Source: CAG-877 sp963589235
Lineage (GTDB): Bacteria; Bacillota_I; Bacilli_A; RF39; UBA660
NCBI GenBank assembly: GCA_963589235.1
Contig: CAVAJX010000034.1
Location: 1 to 11,528, forward strand
Length of the DNA: 11,528 nt
Direction of reading: 5' to 3'
Part shown: positions 1 to 4,940 of the stretch, one piece after another
Layout: the number at the start of each line of letters is the position of its first letter
Position numbering within the stretch: the stretch's first letter is position 1
Translations under genes and position numbers: made by a program
The notes under the pieces: generated by a model
The model's input: only the letters and a program-made list of their open reading frames with translations
Database searches by the model: none
What the model was told of the DNA's origin: nothing

Positions 1-81
1 TTTTCCCTAATTATTATTTTAATTTTAATGTAACATTTTTGCTAATTATTCACAGTTAAATACCTAATTATTAAAAAACTC

Positions 82-110
82 TTGCTTTTTTTCACTTTCT
101 ATAATAAAAT
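82..110 (+). promoter_or_regulatory. Probable promoter of the tRNA-His gene
   Basis: A TTGCTT box (82-87) lies 17 bases before TAAAAT (105-110), about 20 bases before the tRNA 5' end. An overlapping TATAAT at 100-105 is a better -10 but has no good -35 at normal spacing. The choice between the two is uncertain. Confidence 0.5.
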
Positions 111-130
111 AAAGAAGTCAAATGTGACAT

Positions 131-207
131 GGCGCCGTTGGTGAAGTGGTTAACACGCTAGTTTGTGGCACTAGTATGCAAGGGTTCGATTCCCTTACGA
201 CGCCCCA
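131..207 (+). tRNA. trnH: tRNA-His (anticodon GTG)
   Basis: A cloverleaf can be folded. The anticodon arm CTAGT/ACTAG encloses loop TTGTGGC, giving anticodon GTG for histidine. The T arm is AAGGG/CCCTT around TTCGATT. The 77-base gene includes the extra 5' G (G-1, position 131) that marks tRNA-His, pairing with C73 (204), and an encoded CCA at 205-207. The acceptor stem has one non-pairing position (C4 with A69, an A at position 200), which is unusual. The CCA is the first part of a 42-bp repeat that bounds the island downstream. Confidence 0.95.
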
Positions 208-246
208 TATTGATATTTAGTCGAGCTAGTTTAGTTCGATTTTTTT
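205..246 (+). repeat. Left attachment-site repeat (attL candidate)
   Basis: These 42 bases are identical to 4796-4837 in direct orientation. The identity starts at the CCA of tRNA-His and ends in the T-tract of its terminator; bases just outside differ (c204 versus t4795, t247 versus g4838). A tRNA 3' end duplicated at the far side of a foreign-looking block is the classic mark of site-specific integration. Confidence 0.8.
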
Positions 247-247
247 T
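221..247 (+). terminator. Terminator of tRNA-His, inside the att repeat
   Basis: A 7-bp stem (221-227 with 233-239, one G-T pair) and a five-base loop are followed by eight T (240-247). The right repeat carries the same hairpin at 4812-4837 with seven T. An island insertion here regenerates a terminator at both ends. Confidence 0.8.
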
Positions 248-315
248 GTCTTATCTGAAAGTTCAAAGTAAGAAAGGAAACAAAAAATAAGTATAAATAA
301 AAATACCAAGCAGGC

Positions 316-350
316 GAAAAACATCTTGATATTTTAAGAAAAAACAAGAT
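316..350 (-). terminator. Weak terminator after the HTH remnant
   Basis: On the minus strand an ATCTTG arm (350-345) pairs with CAAGAT (328-323), with further A/T pairing inside, followed by GTTTTT. It overlaps the stop codon of the HTH gene. Confidence 0.45.
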
Positions 351-520
351 TATTTTTTATTAATATCTATTTGCCGTTTTTTATAAATATTAGCTTTGTA
401 TCTAGAAATAGTTGAATGACTAGTTCCTAATATTTCAGCTGCCTTTCTCATAGAAAGACCTTGTTTAAGCAAAATATCTATTTGTGCTTTCTTTTCTTTT
501 GTTAATTGTTTATAATTCAT
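350..520 (-). CDS. IS30-type transposase N-terminal HTH remnant
   Basis: This 56-residue protein starts at the ATG at 520, which has AAGGAGG (534-528) seven bases upstream; an upstream in-frame extension to 598 lacks such a site and runs through a terminator. Residues about 4-43 form a helix-turn-helix of the type at the start of IS30-family transposases (LTKEKKAQIDILLKQGLSMR, then the recognition helix around HSTISRYK). A full IS30 transposase is about 300 residues or more with a DDE catalytic domain; here the frame stops directly after the HTH, and the following DNA does not resemble a continuation. It is probably a truncated insertion-sequence fragment, though a free-standing small DNA-binding protein cannot be excluded. 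It is the gene nearest the left repeat. Confidence 0.6.
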   Translation of the reverse strand: MNYKQLTKEKKAQIDILLKQGLSMRKAAEILGTSHSTISRYKANIYKKRQIDINKK

Positions 521-522
521 AT

Positions 523-551
523 AGGAGCCTCCTTGCCGGGATTTGGCTCCT
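523..551 (-). promoter_or_regulatory. Leader hairpin overlapping the HTH-gene ribosome binding site
   Basis: On the minus strand AGGAGCC (551-545) is a perfect complement of GGCTCCT (529-523). The second arm shares two bases with the end of the AAGGAGG Shine-Dalgarno (534-528) and leaves only two bases before the ATG at 520. When folded it would limit ribosome access. Fold-back structures that stop translation from read-through transcripts are known for transposase genes such as those of IS10 and IS50; use here is an inference. Confidence 0.5.
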
Positions 552-562
552 TTTATTGTATC

Positions 563-586
563 AAAAAGCCGCACCAGGTGGTGCGG
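563..586 (-). terminator. Strong terminator downstream of the Bro-N gene
   Basis: A GC-rich palindrome (569-586; arms CCGCACC/GGTGCGG) is followed on the minus strand by CTTTTT. It separates the Bro-N gene from the HTH remnant, so the remnant would be little expressed from upstream promoters. Confidence 0.8.
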
Positions 587-604
587 TTGAAATTTCAATT
601 TAGG

Positions 605-627
605 AAAAAAAAATGAGATTTTTCATT
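605..627 (-). terminator. Possible first terminator of the Bro-N gene
   Basis: A 5-bp stem (AATGA/TCATT, 627-623 with 616-612) holds the TGA stop codon and is followed on the minus strand by a run of T. The stem is short, so it is probably weaker than the GC-rich hairpin 20 bases further on. Confidence 0.4.
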
Positions 628-1483
628 CTTTTTTTAAATTGTCTTCAATTTGTCCCTTCTTAGTGAAATCCAAAGAATTTTCTGAGGTAACAACTTTTTT
701 ACCAATTTGTTTTTCAATATCTCTTCGTGTATTACCTGCGATAGAACCACCTGTATTCGCATCAATTTTTAGTGCTCTCATACCTTTAGAATCATTTGTT
801 TTGTGTAACTCTGTTGTAGTAACTTCTGCAAGAGTAGTTAGTGCTAATTCAAGTGGGGACATATTATCTCTTAAATTTTGTTTCTTATTTATTCCTTTTA
901 TAGATTTATGCTGTTCTGTGCTGATGCCAAAAGTTGTTTTACTAATTTCATTTGTAAGTATAGCAAAATCTCTTCCTTCTTCAGCACCTCTTTTTTTCCA
1001 TTCGTCTGTTAATTCGTTTCTTACTGGTATTCCTTTTAAACGTGCATTGGTCCATTCTTCTGTATACCCTTTTTTTAGATATGTTTGTCTTGCTCTTTCA
1101 ATTGCAAGTTCAGGATCAATTGTTTCTTGTATTCTTTCTTCTGCTAACCTTGCAAACCAAAGTTTAAAAGGTTCTGCATTAGGAGATGGAACTGATTGTA
1201 TAATTCTAAAAATAGTTTCTCTGTTTGCACAATCTGTTTTATATTTTTTTCCATCCTTTTTTGAACGTAATTTCAGTTGGTGACAAAATGTCACGGACTC
1301 ATTACCTTCTTCAGATAATCTTTGCTTTAATTTTCTCCAATATGCACTTGGATCTTTACTTTCACTTAATATTGCAACAATGTCAACGATAGAGTAGAAC
1401 CATTCACCATTAATTTCTGTTCTTCTTATTTTGCTATTTTCAAACAATACTAAATCATTATTATTTTTTACTTCGTTTTCCAT
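623..1483 (-). CDS. Bro-N domain protein, DinD-like
   Basis: This 286-residue protein starts at the ATG at 1483, with AAAGGAG (1496-1490) six bases upstream. Residues about 10-120 form a Bro-N domain, a DNA-binding fold found in baculovirus BRO proteins, phage antirepressors and DinD proteins; visible marks are EWFYSIVDIVAIL, the SAYWRKLKQRL segment and SVPSPNAEPFKLWFA. The second half carries the marks of the family related to DNA-damage-inducible protein D: LTDEWKKRGAEEGRDFAILT, a GGSIAGNTRRDIE block and GKKVVTSENSL near the C-terminus. E. coli DinD is reported to inhibit RecA filaments; phage relatives relieve repression. Length matches intact members of this family. It ends in TGA. Within this island it could act in control of the element or simply be cargo; neither is shown. 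It is among the few island genes that look undamaged. Confidence 0.8.
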   Translation of the reverse strand: MENEVKNNNDLVLFENSKIRRTEINGEWFYSIVDIVAILSESKDPSAYWRKLKQRLSEEGNESVTFCHQLKLRSKKDGKKYKTDCANRETIFRIIQSVPSPNAEPFKLWFARLAEERIQETIDPELAIERARQTYLKKGYTEEWTNARLKGIPVRNELTDEWKKRGAEEGRDFAILTNEISKTTFGISTEQHKSIKGINKKQNLRDNMSPLELALTTLAEVTTTELHKTNDSKGMRALKIDANTGGSIAGNTRRDIEKQIGKKVVTSENSLDFTKKGQIEDNLKKE

Positions 1484-1513
1484 AACAATCTCCTTTCAAA
1501 AGTTTTTCAATTT

Positions 1514-1543
1514 GATCTTGTGTTGCAGTACAAGATCTTTTTT
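1514..1543 (+). terminator. Terminator-like hairpin facing against the local genes
   Basis: A perfect 8-bp stem (GATCTTGT 1514-1521, ACAAGATC 1530-1537) is followed on the plus strand by six T. No plus-strand gene lies to its left, and both flanking genes are on the minus strand, where the hairpin has A-rich DNA after it. It may block antisense transcription, or act as an attenuator in the 58-base gap before the Bro-N gene. Confidence 0.55.
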
Positions 1544-2288
1544 ATTGTTCTCTTATGTACATCCCATTATAACCAGCCCATACAAATCCATGCTTACCAT
1601 TCTGCAAATATACTTCATACCATACTTCATTGCATTCGTTTCTAGTTTGGTCACCTTGATATTTTCTTTTTGAAACATATGTGTCACCATAATTATTATC
1701 GTGAATTCTAAATTCTAAATTGCTATCCATTTTAGAAAAAATATCCCCAACACCTGAAGAACTCTCTGCACTTATAATTATATTGTAGTTACCTTCTATA
1801 GGATAATAACTGCAAGGTTCTTGATTTTGTGTTGTTATTTCTGTGTCATTCTTGTTTTCTCTTTTTGATTTTTTATGGTTATTATCGTTATTTTTTGAAA
1901 AAATTGATACTACTATCAGTAGAATAGTTATTATTAAAGAGATTATTATAAAAATTCTAATACATATGTTACTGGTTGAACATTTTTCTAAATTATTATT
2001 TTTATTGTTGTGACTATATCTATTTTTTTTGGTTTTATCATTTGTTGGAATGATTGATATTATTGATGTCAAAATAAAATAGTAAAATAAACCTGTAGTA
2101 AATTTTATTTTATAATTTACTATCATATTATATTTGATTATTTGTATAATCAAACAAACGATGGCACAATATATGGCACAAATAATAATCCTGTTTTTTT
2201 TACTTATTTCTCTTTTTAATATGAAAAATACTATAGGTAATAATAGGTATATTATTGGTGTTATTAAAATATTAATAAATAATGACAT
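1542..2288 (-). CDS. Four-TM membrane protein with SH3-like C-terminal tail
   Basis: The gene is not recognised as a named family. The 248-residue protein has hydrophobic segments at about 3-24, 33-52, 63-81 and 108-130, then an Asn/Lys-rich linker (131-158) and a soluble C-terminal region (159-248). The end, with EVWYEVYLQNGKHGFVWAGY, resembles a bacterial SH3 domain, which often binds cell wall or peptides outside the membrane. The start is taken as ATG at 2288, with AAGGAG (2307-2302) 13 bases upstream; GTG codons at 2300 and 2312 are in frame but lie too close to or upstream of that site. The start overlaps the end of the broken ImmA gene by 17 bases, suggesting translational coupling in the repressor-ImmA-membrane protein order. 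An envelope-located cargo or exclusion protein is a guess only. Confidence 0.7.
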   Translation of the reverse strand: MSLFINILITPIIYLLLPIVFFILKREISKKNRIIICAIYCAIVCLIIQIIKYNMIVNYKIKFTTGLFYYFILTSIISIIPTNDKTKKNRYSHNNKNNNLEKCSTSNICIRIFIIISLIITILLIVVSIFSKNNDNNHKKSKRENKNDTEITTQNQEPCSYYPIEGNYNIIISAESSSGVGDIFSKMDSNLEFRIHDNNYGDTYVSKRKYQGDQTRNECNEVWYEVYLQNGKHGFVWAGYNGMYIREQ

Positions 2289-2616
2289 TGTTTTCTTCAC
2301 TCTCCTTAACACTCTTTAATAAAAAATTAATATATAGAACAGCTGCATCTTCGTATTTATTAACTTTAAATGCAAATAGTTCTACATCTAACTGGTTTAA
2401 CTGGTTCAATTCAATATGTGCAAGTTCATGTAAAATTGTCTTTCGCTTATAATAGTGAGATATTTTATCGTTAATAATAATTAAATTAGTTCCTCTTTAA
2501 TTAGTTACACAACCATTTGTATTTTTGGGTAAAGTATCATGTATAATGGTTGCGTTATAATAATTTAGTAATTCCTGTTGTGTTATTTCTTTACTTAATA
2601 AATTATATAAGTTCAT
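2272..2616 (-). pseudogene. ImmA/IrrE-type metallopeptidase, broken by a nonsense codon
   Basis: Reading from the ATG at 2616 gives one continuous 114-codon frame except for a TAA at 2499-2497 (codon 40). Downstream, in the same frame, is the zinc-protease signature HELAHIE (codons 63-69; His63, Glu64, His67), and codons 77-85 (DVELFAFKV) resemble the helix that provides the third metal ligand in the family. ImmA-type proteases cleave the XRE repressor of mobile elements to allow excision, and this gene lies 39 bases after a repressor gene, the usual order. The protein is short for the family. A TAA replacing a sense codon is the simplest reading; no good ATG, GTG or TTG restart lies near the break. 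It overlaps the start of the next membrane protein gene. Confidence 0.75.
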
Positions 2617-2655
2617 ATTACACTTTCTTTATTAAGCACCTATACTAGCATACTT

Positions 2656-2999
2656 TTATTTTTTATCTAATTGTTCATTCACTTTACGTCTTGCTTTTTC
2701 TATAACAAATTTAATTGTCTCTTTATCATCATCCGTCAAGATATCTTTGTTTTTGGAAAAGAACAATTCAAGTTCATCAATTACAGGTTGTTCATCAGTT
2801 AAATCTCTTCCTGTTAAATTTGCAATAGATACGTTTAAAACATTAGCAACATCATATATGTTATCTAATGAAGGAGAAATTTCTTCATTTTCCCATCTTG
2901 CAATAGTTGTTTGATTTACATTTGACAATTCTGCAAGTTTATTTTGAGAAAGTTTTTTTGTTCACGTAAGAACTTTAGATTCTTGCTAAAATAACTTAT
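2656..2999 (-). pseudogene. XRE-family repressor, broken by start loss and a frameshift
   Basis: The intact part (2928-2656) encodes the second half of a Cro/C1-type HTH (VNQTTIARWENEEISPSLDN) and a C-terminal tail, but begins in mid-domain. Upstream, the missing half is readable: NLKFLREQK in one frame, then LSQNKLAELSNVNQ in the other. The break is a run of seven A on the minus strand (2959-2953); eight would restore a single 114-residue protein. Where the start should be, seven bases after GAGGAG (3012-3007), stands ATA (2999-2997) instead of ATG. Two independent lesions argue for true decay rather than one sequencing slip. By position it was the element's main repressor, divergent from the Cro-like gene and followed by an ImmA-type gene. 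Confidence 0.8.
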
Positions 3000-3020
3000 A
3001 TTGTATCTCCTCACACTTCA

Positions 3021-3026
3021 ATGATA
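3021..3026 (-). promoter_or_regulatory. Candidate -10 box for the broken repressor gene
   Basis: On the minus strand TATCAT preceded by TGC gives an extended -10, with transcription expected to begin about a base or two before the GAGGAG site. No good -35 is seen at 17 bases. Confidence 0.35.
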
Positions 3027-3058
3027 GCATACAAACATCAAAAAAAATAATATTTTTC

Positions 3059-3070
3059 TGCTTTTTTGCA
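3059..3070. promoter_or_regulatory. Candidate operator 1 (TGC-N6-GCA)
   Basis: A dyad TGC-TTTTTT-GCA lies in the divergent region between the repressor and the Cro-like gene. It shares half-sites and spacing with sites at 3090 and 3346. Confidence 0.4.
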
Positions 3071-3081
3071 TTTTTTTGGTG

Positions 3082-3110
3082 TTATTGTTTGCAAATAAGC
3101 ATGATATAAT
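3082..3110 (+). promoter_or_regulatory. Promoter of the Cro-like XRE gene
   Basis: TATAAT (3105-3110) is preceded by TG one base upstream (extended -10), with TTATTG (3082-3087) at 17-base spacing. The candidate operator at 3090-3101 fills the spacer, so a bound regulator would block RNA polymerase. Confidence 0.6.
3090..3101. promoter_or_regulatory. Candidate operator 2 (TGCAAATAAGCA)
   Basis: These 12 bases are repeated exactly at 3346-3357. The site lies between the -35 and -10 boxes of the Cro-like gene, a typical repressor position. Confidence 0.5.
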
Positions 3111-3132
3111 TGGAAGTAGATAGGGGGTTAAA

Positions 3133-3336
3133 ATGAAAGATGGTTTTAAAGAACATGTTGCTAGCAAATTGAAAATCTTAAGAGTAAAGTTCGATTATAA
3201 ACAGAAAAACGTTGCAAATGAAGCGAAAATTGATCTAATGACACTTGCACGATATGAAAATAACAGTTCATCAATGCAATTAGATACGATTGAGAAAATC
3301 AGTACTGTTTATGGCTTGAATTTGAATATTTTTTAA
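3133..3336 (+). CDS. Small XRE-family Cro-like regulator
   Basis: This 67-residue protein is almost entirely one helix-turn-helix domain of the XRE (Cro/C1) type: SKLKILRVKFDYKQKNVANE leads into KIDLMTLARYENN, and a last helix holds IEKISTVYGLNL. Start is ATG at 3133, five bases after AGGGGG. It is transcribed away from the broken repressor gene, the arrangement of cI and cro in phages and integrative elements. The family binds DNA as a dimer; identical 12-bp candidate sites lie in its own promoter and just after its stop codon, so autoregulation is likely but inferred. It is intact. Confidence 0.8.
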   Translation: MKDGFKEHVASKLKILRVKFDYKQKNVANEAKIDLMTLARYENNSSSMQLDTIEKISTVYGLNLNIF

Positions 3337-3372
3337 TAACATATCTGCAAATAAGCAGAATTGGATATGTTA
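3337..3372. repeat. Long inverted repeat around candidate operator 3
   Basis: TAACATATC (3337-3345) is exactly complementary to GATATGTTA (3364-3372). Inside, TCTGC-aaataa-GCAGA (3344-3359) is a second perfect dyad containing the 12-bp operator-like sequence (3346-3357). It begins right after the Cro-like stop codon but has no T-tract on either strand, so it is not a normal terminator. A binding site for a regulator, recombinase or excisionase is possible. Confidence 0.6.
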
Positions 3373-3454
3373 AAAAATAATAGTTAATAGAAATAGTAAC
3401 CAAACTAAAAAAACGTGTTATAAACTGATACTTGCATAAGATGTAATAGGTCTT

Positions 3455-3559
3455 ATGGAAAATTTAAAAATTATTGTAATTAATCCACCGAGTGATGAAC
3501 ATTAAGAAGAATTATTAAAAGAAATAACTGAATTTATACAGGATAAGTATTATTCGTAG
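3455..3559 (+). pseudogene. Small ORF interrupted by an in-frame TAA
   Basis: From ATG at 3455 to TAG at 3557-3559 there is one 34-codon frame broken only at codon 17 by TAA (3503-3505). The peptide reads MENLKIIVINPPSDEH, stop, then EELLKEITEFIQDKYYS. The pattern of a beta-strand-like start, a conserved-looking NPPS turn and an amphipathic helix recalls the tiny ORFs found beside regulators in clostridial integrative elements and phages. Function is unknown. A ribosome site is weak (only AGG upstream). It lies 17 bases before the next XRE gene. As the third coding disruption in the island, it fits general decay. Confidence 0.45.
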
Positions 3560-3576
3560 AAAGGAAGTGATGTACT

Positions 3577-3816
3577 TTGACTAGTAGATATTCTAAAGAA
3601 CAATTATCACTAATTGTTAGAAAAAATATAAAGAAATATCGCTTGATGAGAAAGTACACACTTCAAGAACTTGCAGATTTAACTGGTCTTACTCATGGTT
3701 ATGTGAGAGACTTAGAGTGTTTATCAATAGATAAAACACCATTACTAGAAACAATAGGAAAATTTGCTGATGCTTTAGAAATAGATATTAGGCAATTATT
3801 TGATGAAATAAAATAA
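3577..3816 (+). CDS. XRE-family transcriptional regulator
   Basis: This 79-residue protein has an N-terminal stretch (1-17) and then a complete XRE helix-turn-helix: IKKYRLMRKYTLQELADLTG, then LTHGYVRDLECLSID, then a final helix LLETIGKFADALEIDIRQLF. The start is TTG at 3577, set by AAGGAAG (3561-3567) nine bases upstream; the ATG at 3570 is in another frame and stops at once. Proteins of this form occur singly in Firmicute integrative elements, where targets are usually unknown. It could be the regulator that now governs the element in place of the broken repressor. It is followed at once by a strong terminator. Confidence 0.8.
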   Translation: MTSRYSKEQLSLIVRKNIKKYRLMRKYTLQELADLTGLTHGYVRDLECLSIDKTPLLETIGKFADALEIDIRQLFDEIK

Positions 3817-3841
3817 ACTTCCTTTTTGAAGTTTATTTTTT
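3812..3841 (+). terminator. Terminator shared by converging genes
   Basis: A perfect 10-bp stem (3812-3821 with 3828-3837) and six-base loop are followed by T on the plus strand. On the minus strand the hairpin is followed by a T-rich tract, so it can also serve the membrane protein gene ending at 3833. It includes both stop codons. Confidence 0.8.
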
Positions 3842-4660
3842 ATAATATGTTATGGAGTCCAAACTTCCATAAGTATTTATATTTTTAATATATGTATTAT
3901 CGTAATAAAAATACTCGCCTAATTGTGTTCCGCGATTTTCTTCTGACGTAAGTACGATAATAGCATATTTTCCCTCAGGAAAATAGTCTATATAAGCTCC
4001 TTTAGCAGAAGGACATCTTTCTTTTGCATCTAACGCTATTTTTTTTATATCTTCATTTTCTATAATTGTTTTCTCATGTTCTGAGTTCTCTGTTAATATT
4101 TCAGTATTATTGATATATATAATATCATAATTTAATTCATTAGTAGATAATCCTTTTCTATTGAATAAGTTCTTTTGTAAAGTTATTGATACAGGCTTGT
4201 TATTTATAATAGCAATATAAGTATCATCAGATTGTATAATGCCATTTTGATAATTGTATTTCAATAAATAGTTACAATTGTTTATTACATATAATTCATA
4301 TATATATGGAATTATAAAAACAATAGCTGGTATTATACTTATAATGGTATATTTTTTGACACTTAAACTATTATAGTCAGTATTATTTGATTTTTTAATT
4401 TTCTTATTTATACAACAAATACTTACTATATGAATAATGAATGTTATTATAGAAATTGGCAATAAAAATATTAAGTTCCAACCTGTATCTACTATTTCAC
4501 TATTACATAAATAAAAACTAATGAAATTAAATATTATATATATAATTATGAGTTTTCTTATTTTTCTTAGATCGCTGTTCTTCTTAAAGATTTTTACCAT
4601 TAAAAATATTGATATTATTAATAATATTAAAACATTACAATATATTGCACTTTTTAACAC
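3833..4660 (-). CDS. Four-TM membrane protein of unknown function
   Basis: No family is recognised. The 275-residue protein has hydrophobic segments at about 6-24, 36-52, 62-84 and 103-126, followed by a soluble C-terminal half of about 145 residues with alternating beta-like and charged stretches (for example SDDTYIAIINNKPVSITL and EGKYAIIVLTSEENRG). The start is GTG at 4660, supported by GGAGG (4674-4670) nine bases upstream; the ATG inside that leader is followed directly by a stop in its own frame. It is the first island gene inside the right repeat and has its own promoter. Its plan, four membrane segments then an outside or inside domain, matches the other island membrane protein, although I see no clear sequence likeness. 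It is intact, so selection may still act on it. Confidence 0.75.
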   Translation of the reverse strand: MLKSAIYCNVLILLIISIFLMVKIFKKNSDLRKIRKLIIIYIIFNFISFYLCNSEIVDTGWNLIFLLPISIITFIIHIVSICCINKKIKKSNNTDYNSLSVKKYTIISIIPAIVFIIPYIYELYVINNCNYLLKYNYQNGIIQSDDTYIAIINNKPVSITLQKNLFNRKGLSTNELNYDIIYINNTEILTENSEHEKTIIENEDIKKIALDAKERCPSAKGAYIDYFPEGKYAIIVLTSEENRGTQLGEYFYYDNTYIKNINTYGSLDSITYYKK

Positions 4661-4700
4661 AACTACATTCCTCCATTCTTATACAGAGAGTACCATTTAA

Positions 4701-4729
4701 TTTATAAATTGTATATACTTTCATTGAAA
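4701..4729 (-). promoter_or_regulatory. Candidate promoter of the right-end membrane protein
   Basis: On the minus strand TTTCAA (4729-4724) and TATAAA (4706-4701) are 17 bases apart, followed by a leader of about 35 bases with GGAGG. In such AT-rich DNA chance matches are common. Confidence 0.4.
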
Positions 4730-4795
4730 TTTATTAAAATTTTATATCCAATATTTTTTGAAATAAAACATTTAGTTTTGTAGAATGTAGCTTTT

Positions 4796-4837
4796 CCATA
4801 TTGATATTTAGTCGAGCTAGTTTAGTTCGATTTTTTT
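4796..4837 (+). repeat. Right attachment-site repeat (attR candidate)
   Basis: This is a perfect copy of 205-246, including the tRNA terminator hairpin (4812-4837) but no tRNA body beyond CCA. It marks the right edge of the island; chromosomal genes follow. Confidence 0.8.
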
Positions 4838-4910
4838 GTTTGTATTGTCTATATCTTATGTAAAATGTAGTTAATTCTATATATTTTTTTATTTATTTAT
4901 AATTTTTTGA

Positions 4911-4916
4911 TATACT
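4911..4916 (+). promoter_or_regulatory. Candidate -10 box of the 653-aa membrane protein gene
   Basis: TATACT stands 25 bases before the ATG with AGAGGTGAG between. The -35 region is only T-rich (TTTATT near 4888), so strength is unclear. Confidence 0.4.
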
Positions 4917-4940
4917 TATGTTAATAGTAGAGGTGAGTAT

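Larger units (their letters stand above)
205..4837. mobile_element. Degenerate tRNA-His-associated integrated element
   Basis: A 4.6-kb block is bounded by a perfect 42-bp direct repeat at a tRNA-His gene. Its content is typical of integrative elements: a divergent XRE repressor/Cro-like pair, an ImmA/IrrE-type protease gene, a Bro-N protein, a transposase HTH remnant, a further XRE gene and two membrane proteins of unknown role. The right-hand chromosomal genes are all on the plus strand, whereas most of the island is on the minus strand. No integrase, excisionase or relaxase is recognisable, and three genes are broken. It is therefore either a decaying remnant or a non-autonomous element moved by an integrase encoded elsewhere. 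The boundaries are seen directly; mobility is inferred. Confidence 0.75.

Noticed and set aside
1..81. Three copies of CTAATTATT (7-15, 42-50, 64-72) upstream of the tRNA
   Set aside because: Spacing is irregular and the DNA is extremely AT-rich, so chance is sufficient; no CRISPR, origin or operator pattern follows.
639..1283. A 214-codon open frame on the plus strand opposite the Bro-N gene
   Set aside because: It lies wholly within the Bro-N gene, which has a clear domain and ribosome site; the antisense frame reads as a Ser/Phe-rich chain with no family signs.
1431..1673. Plus-strand frame of 80 codons
   Set aside because: It spans the gap and terminator hairpin between two well supported minus-strand genes and has no ribosome site; it is a shadow.
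2134..2319. Plus-strand frame of 61 hydrophobic codons
   Set aside because: It is the antisense of membrane segments of the four-TM protein; hydrophobic codons give hydrophobic shadows in AT-rich DNA.
2272..3559. Alternative genetic code or stop-codon reassignment explaining the in-frame TAA codons
   Set aside because: Most intact genes in the window end in TAA and the Bro-N gene ends in TGA, so both act as stops; mutation is simpler.
205..4837. A complete phage or conjugative element
   Set aside because: No capsid, portal, terminase, relaxase, coupling protein or integrase can be seen; only control genes, an IS remnant and cargo are present.
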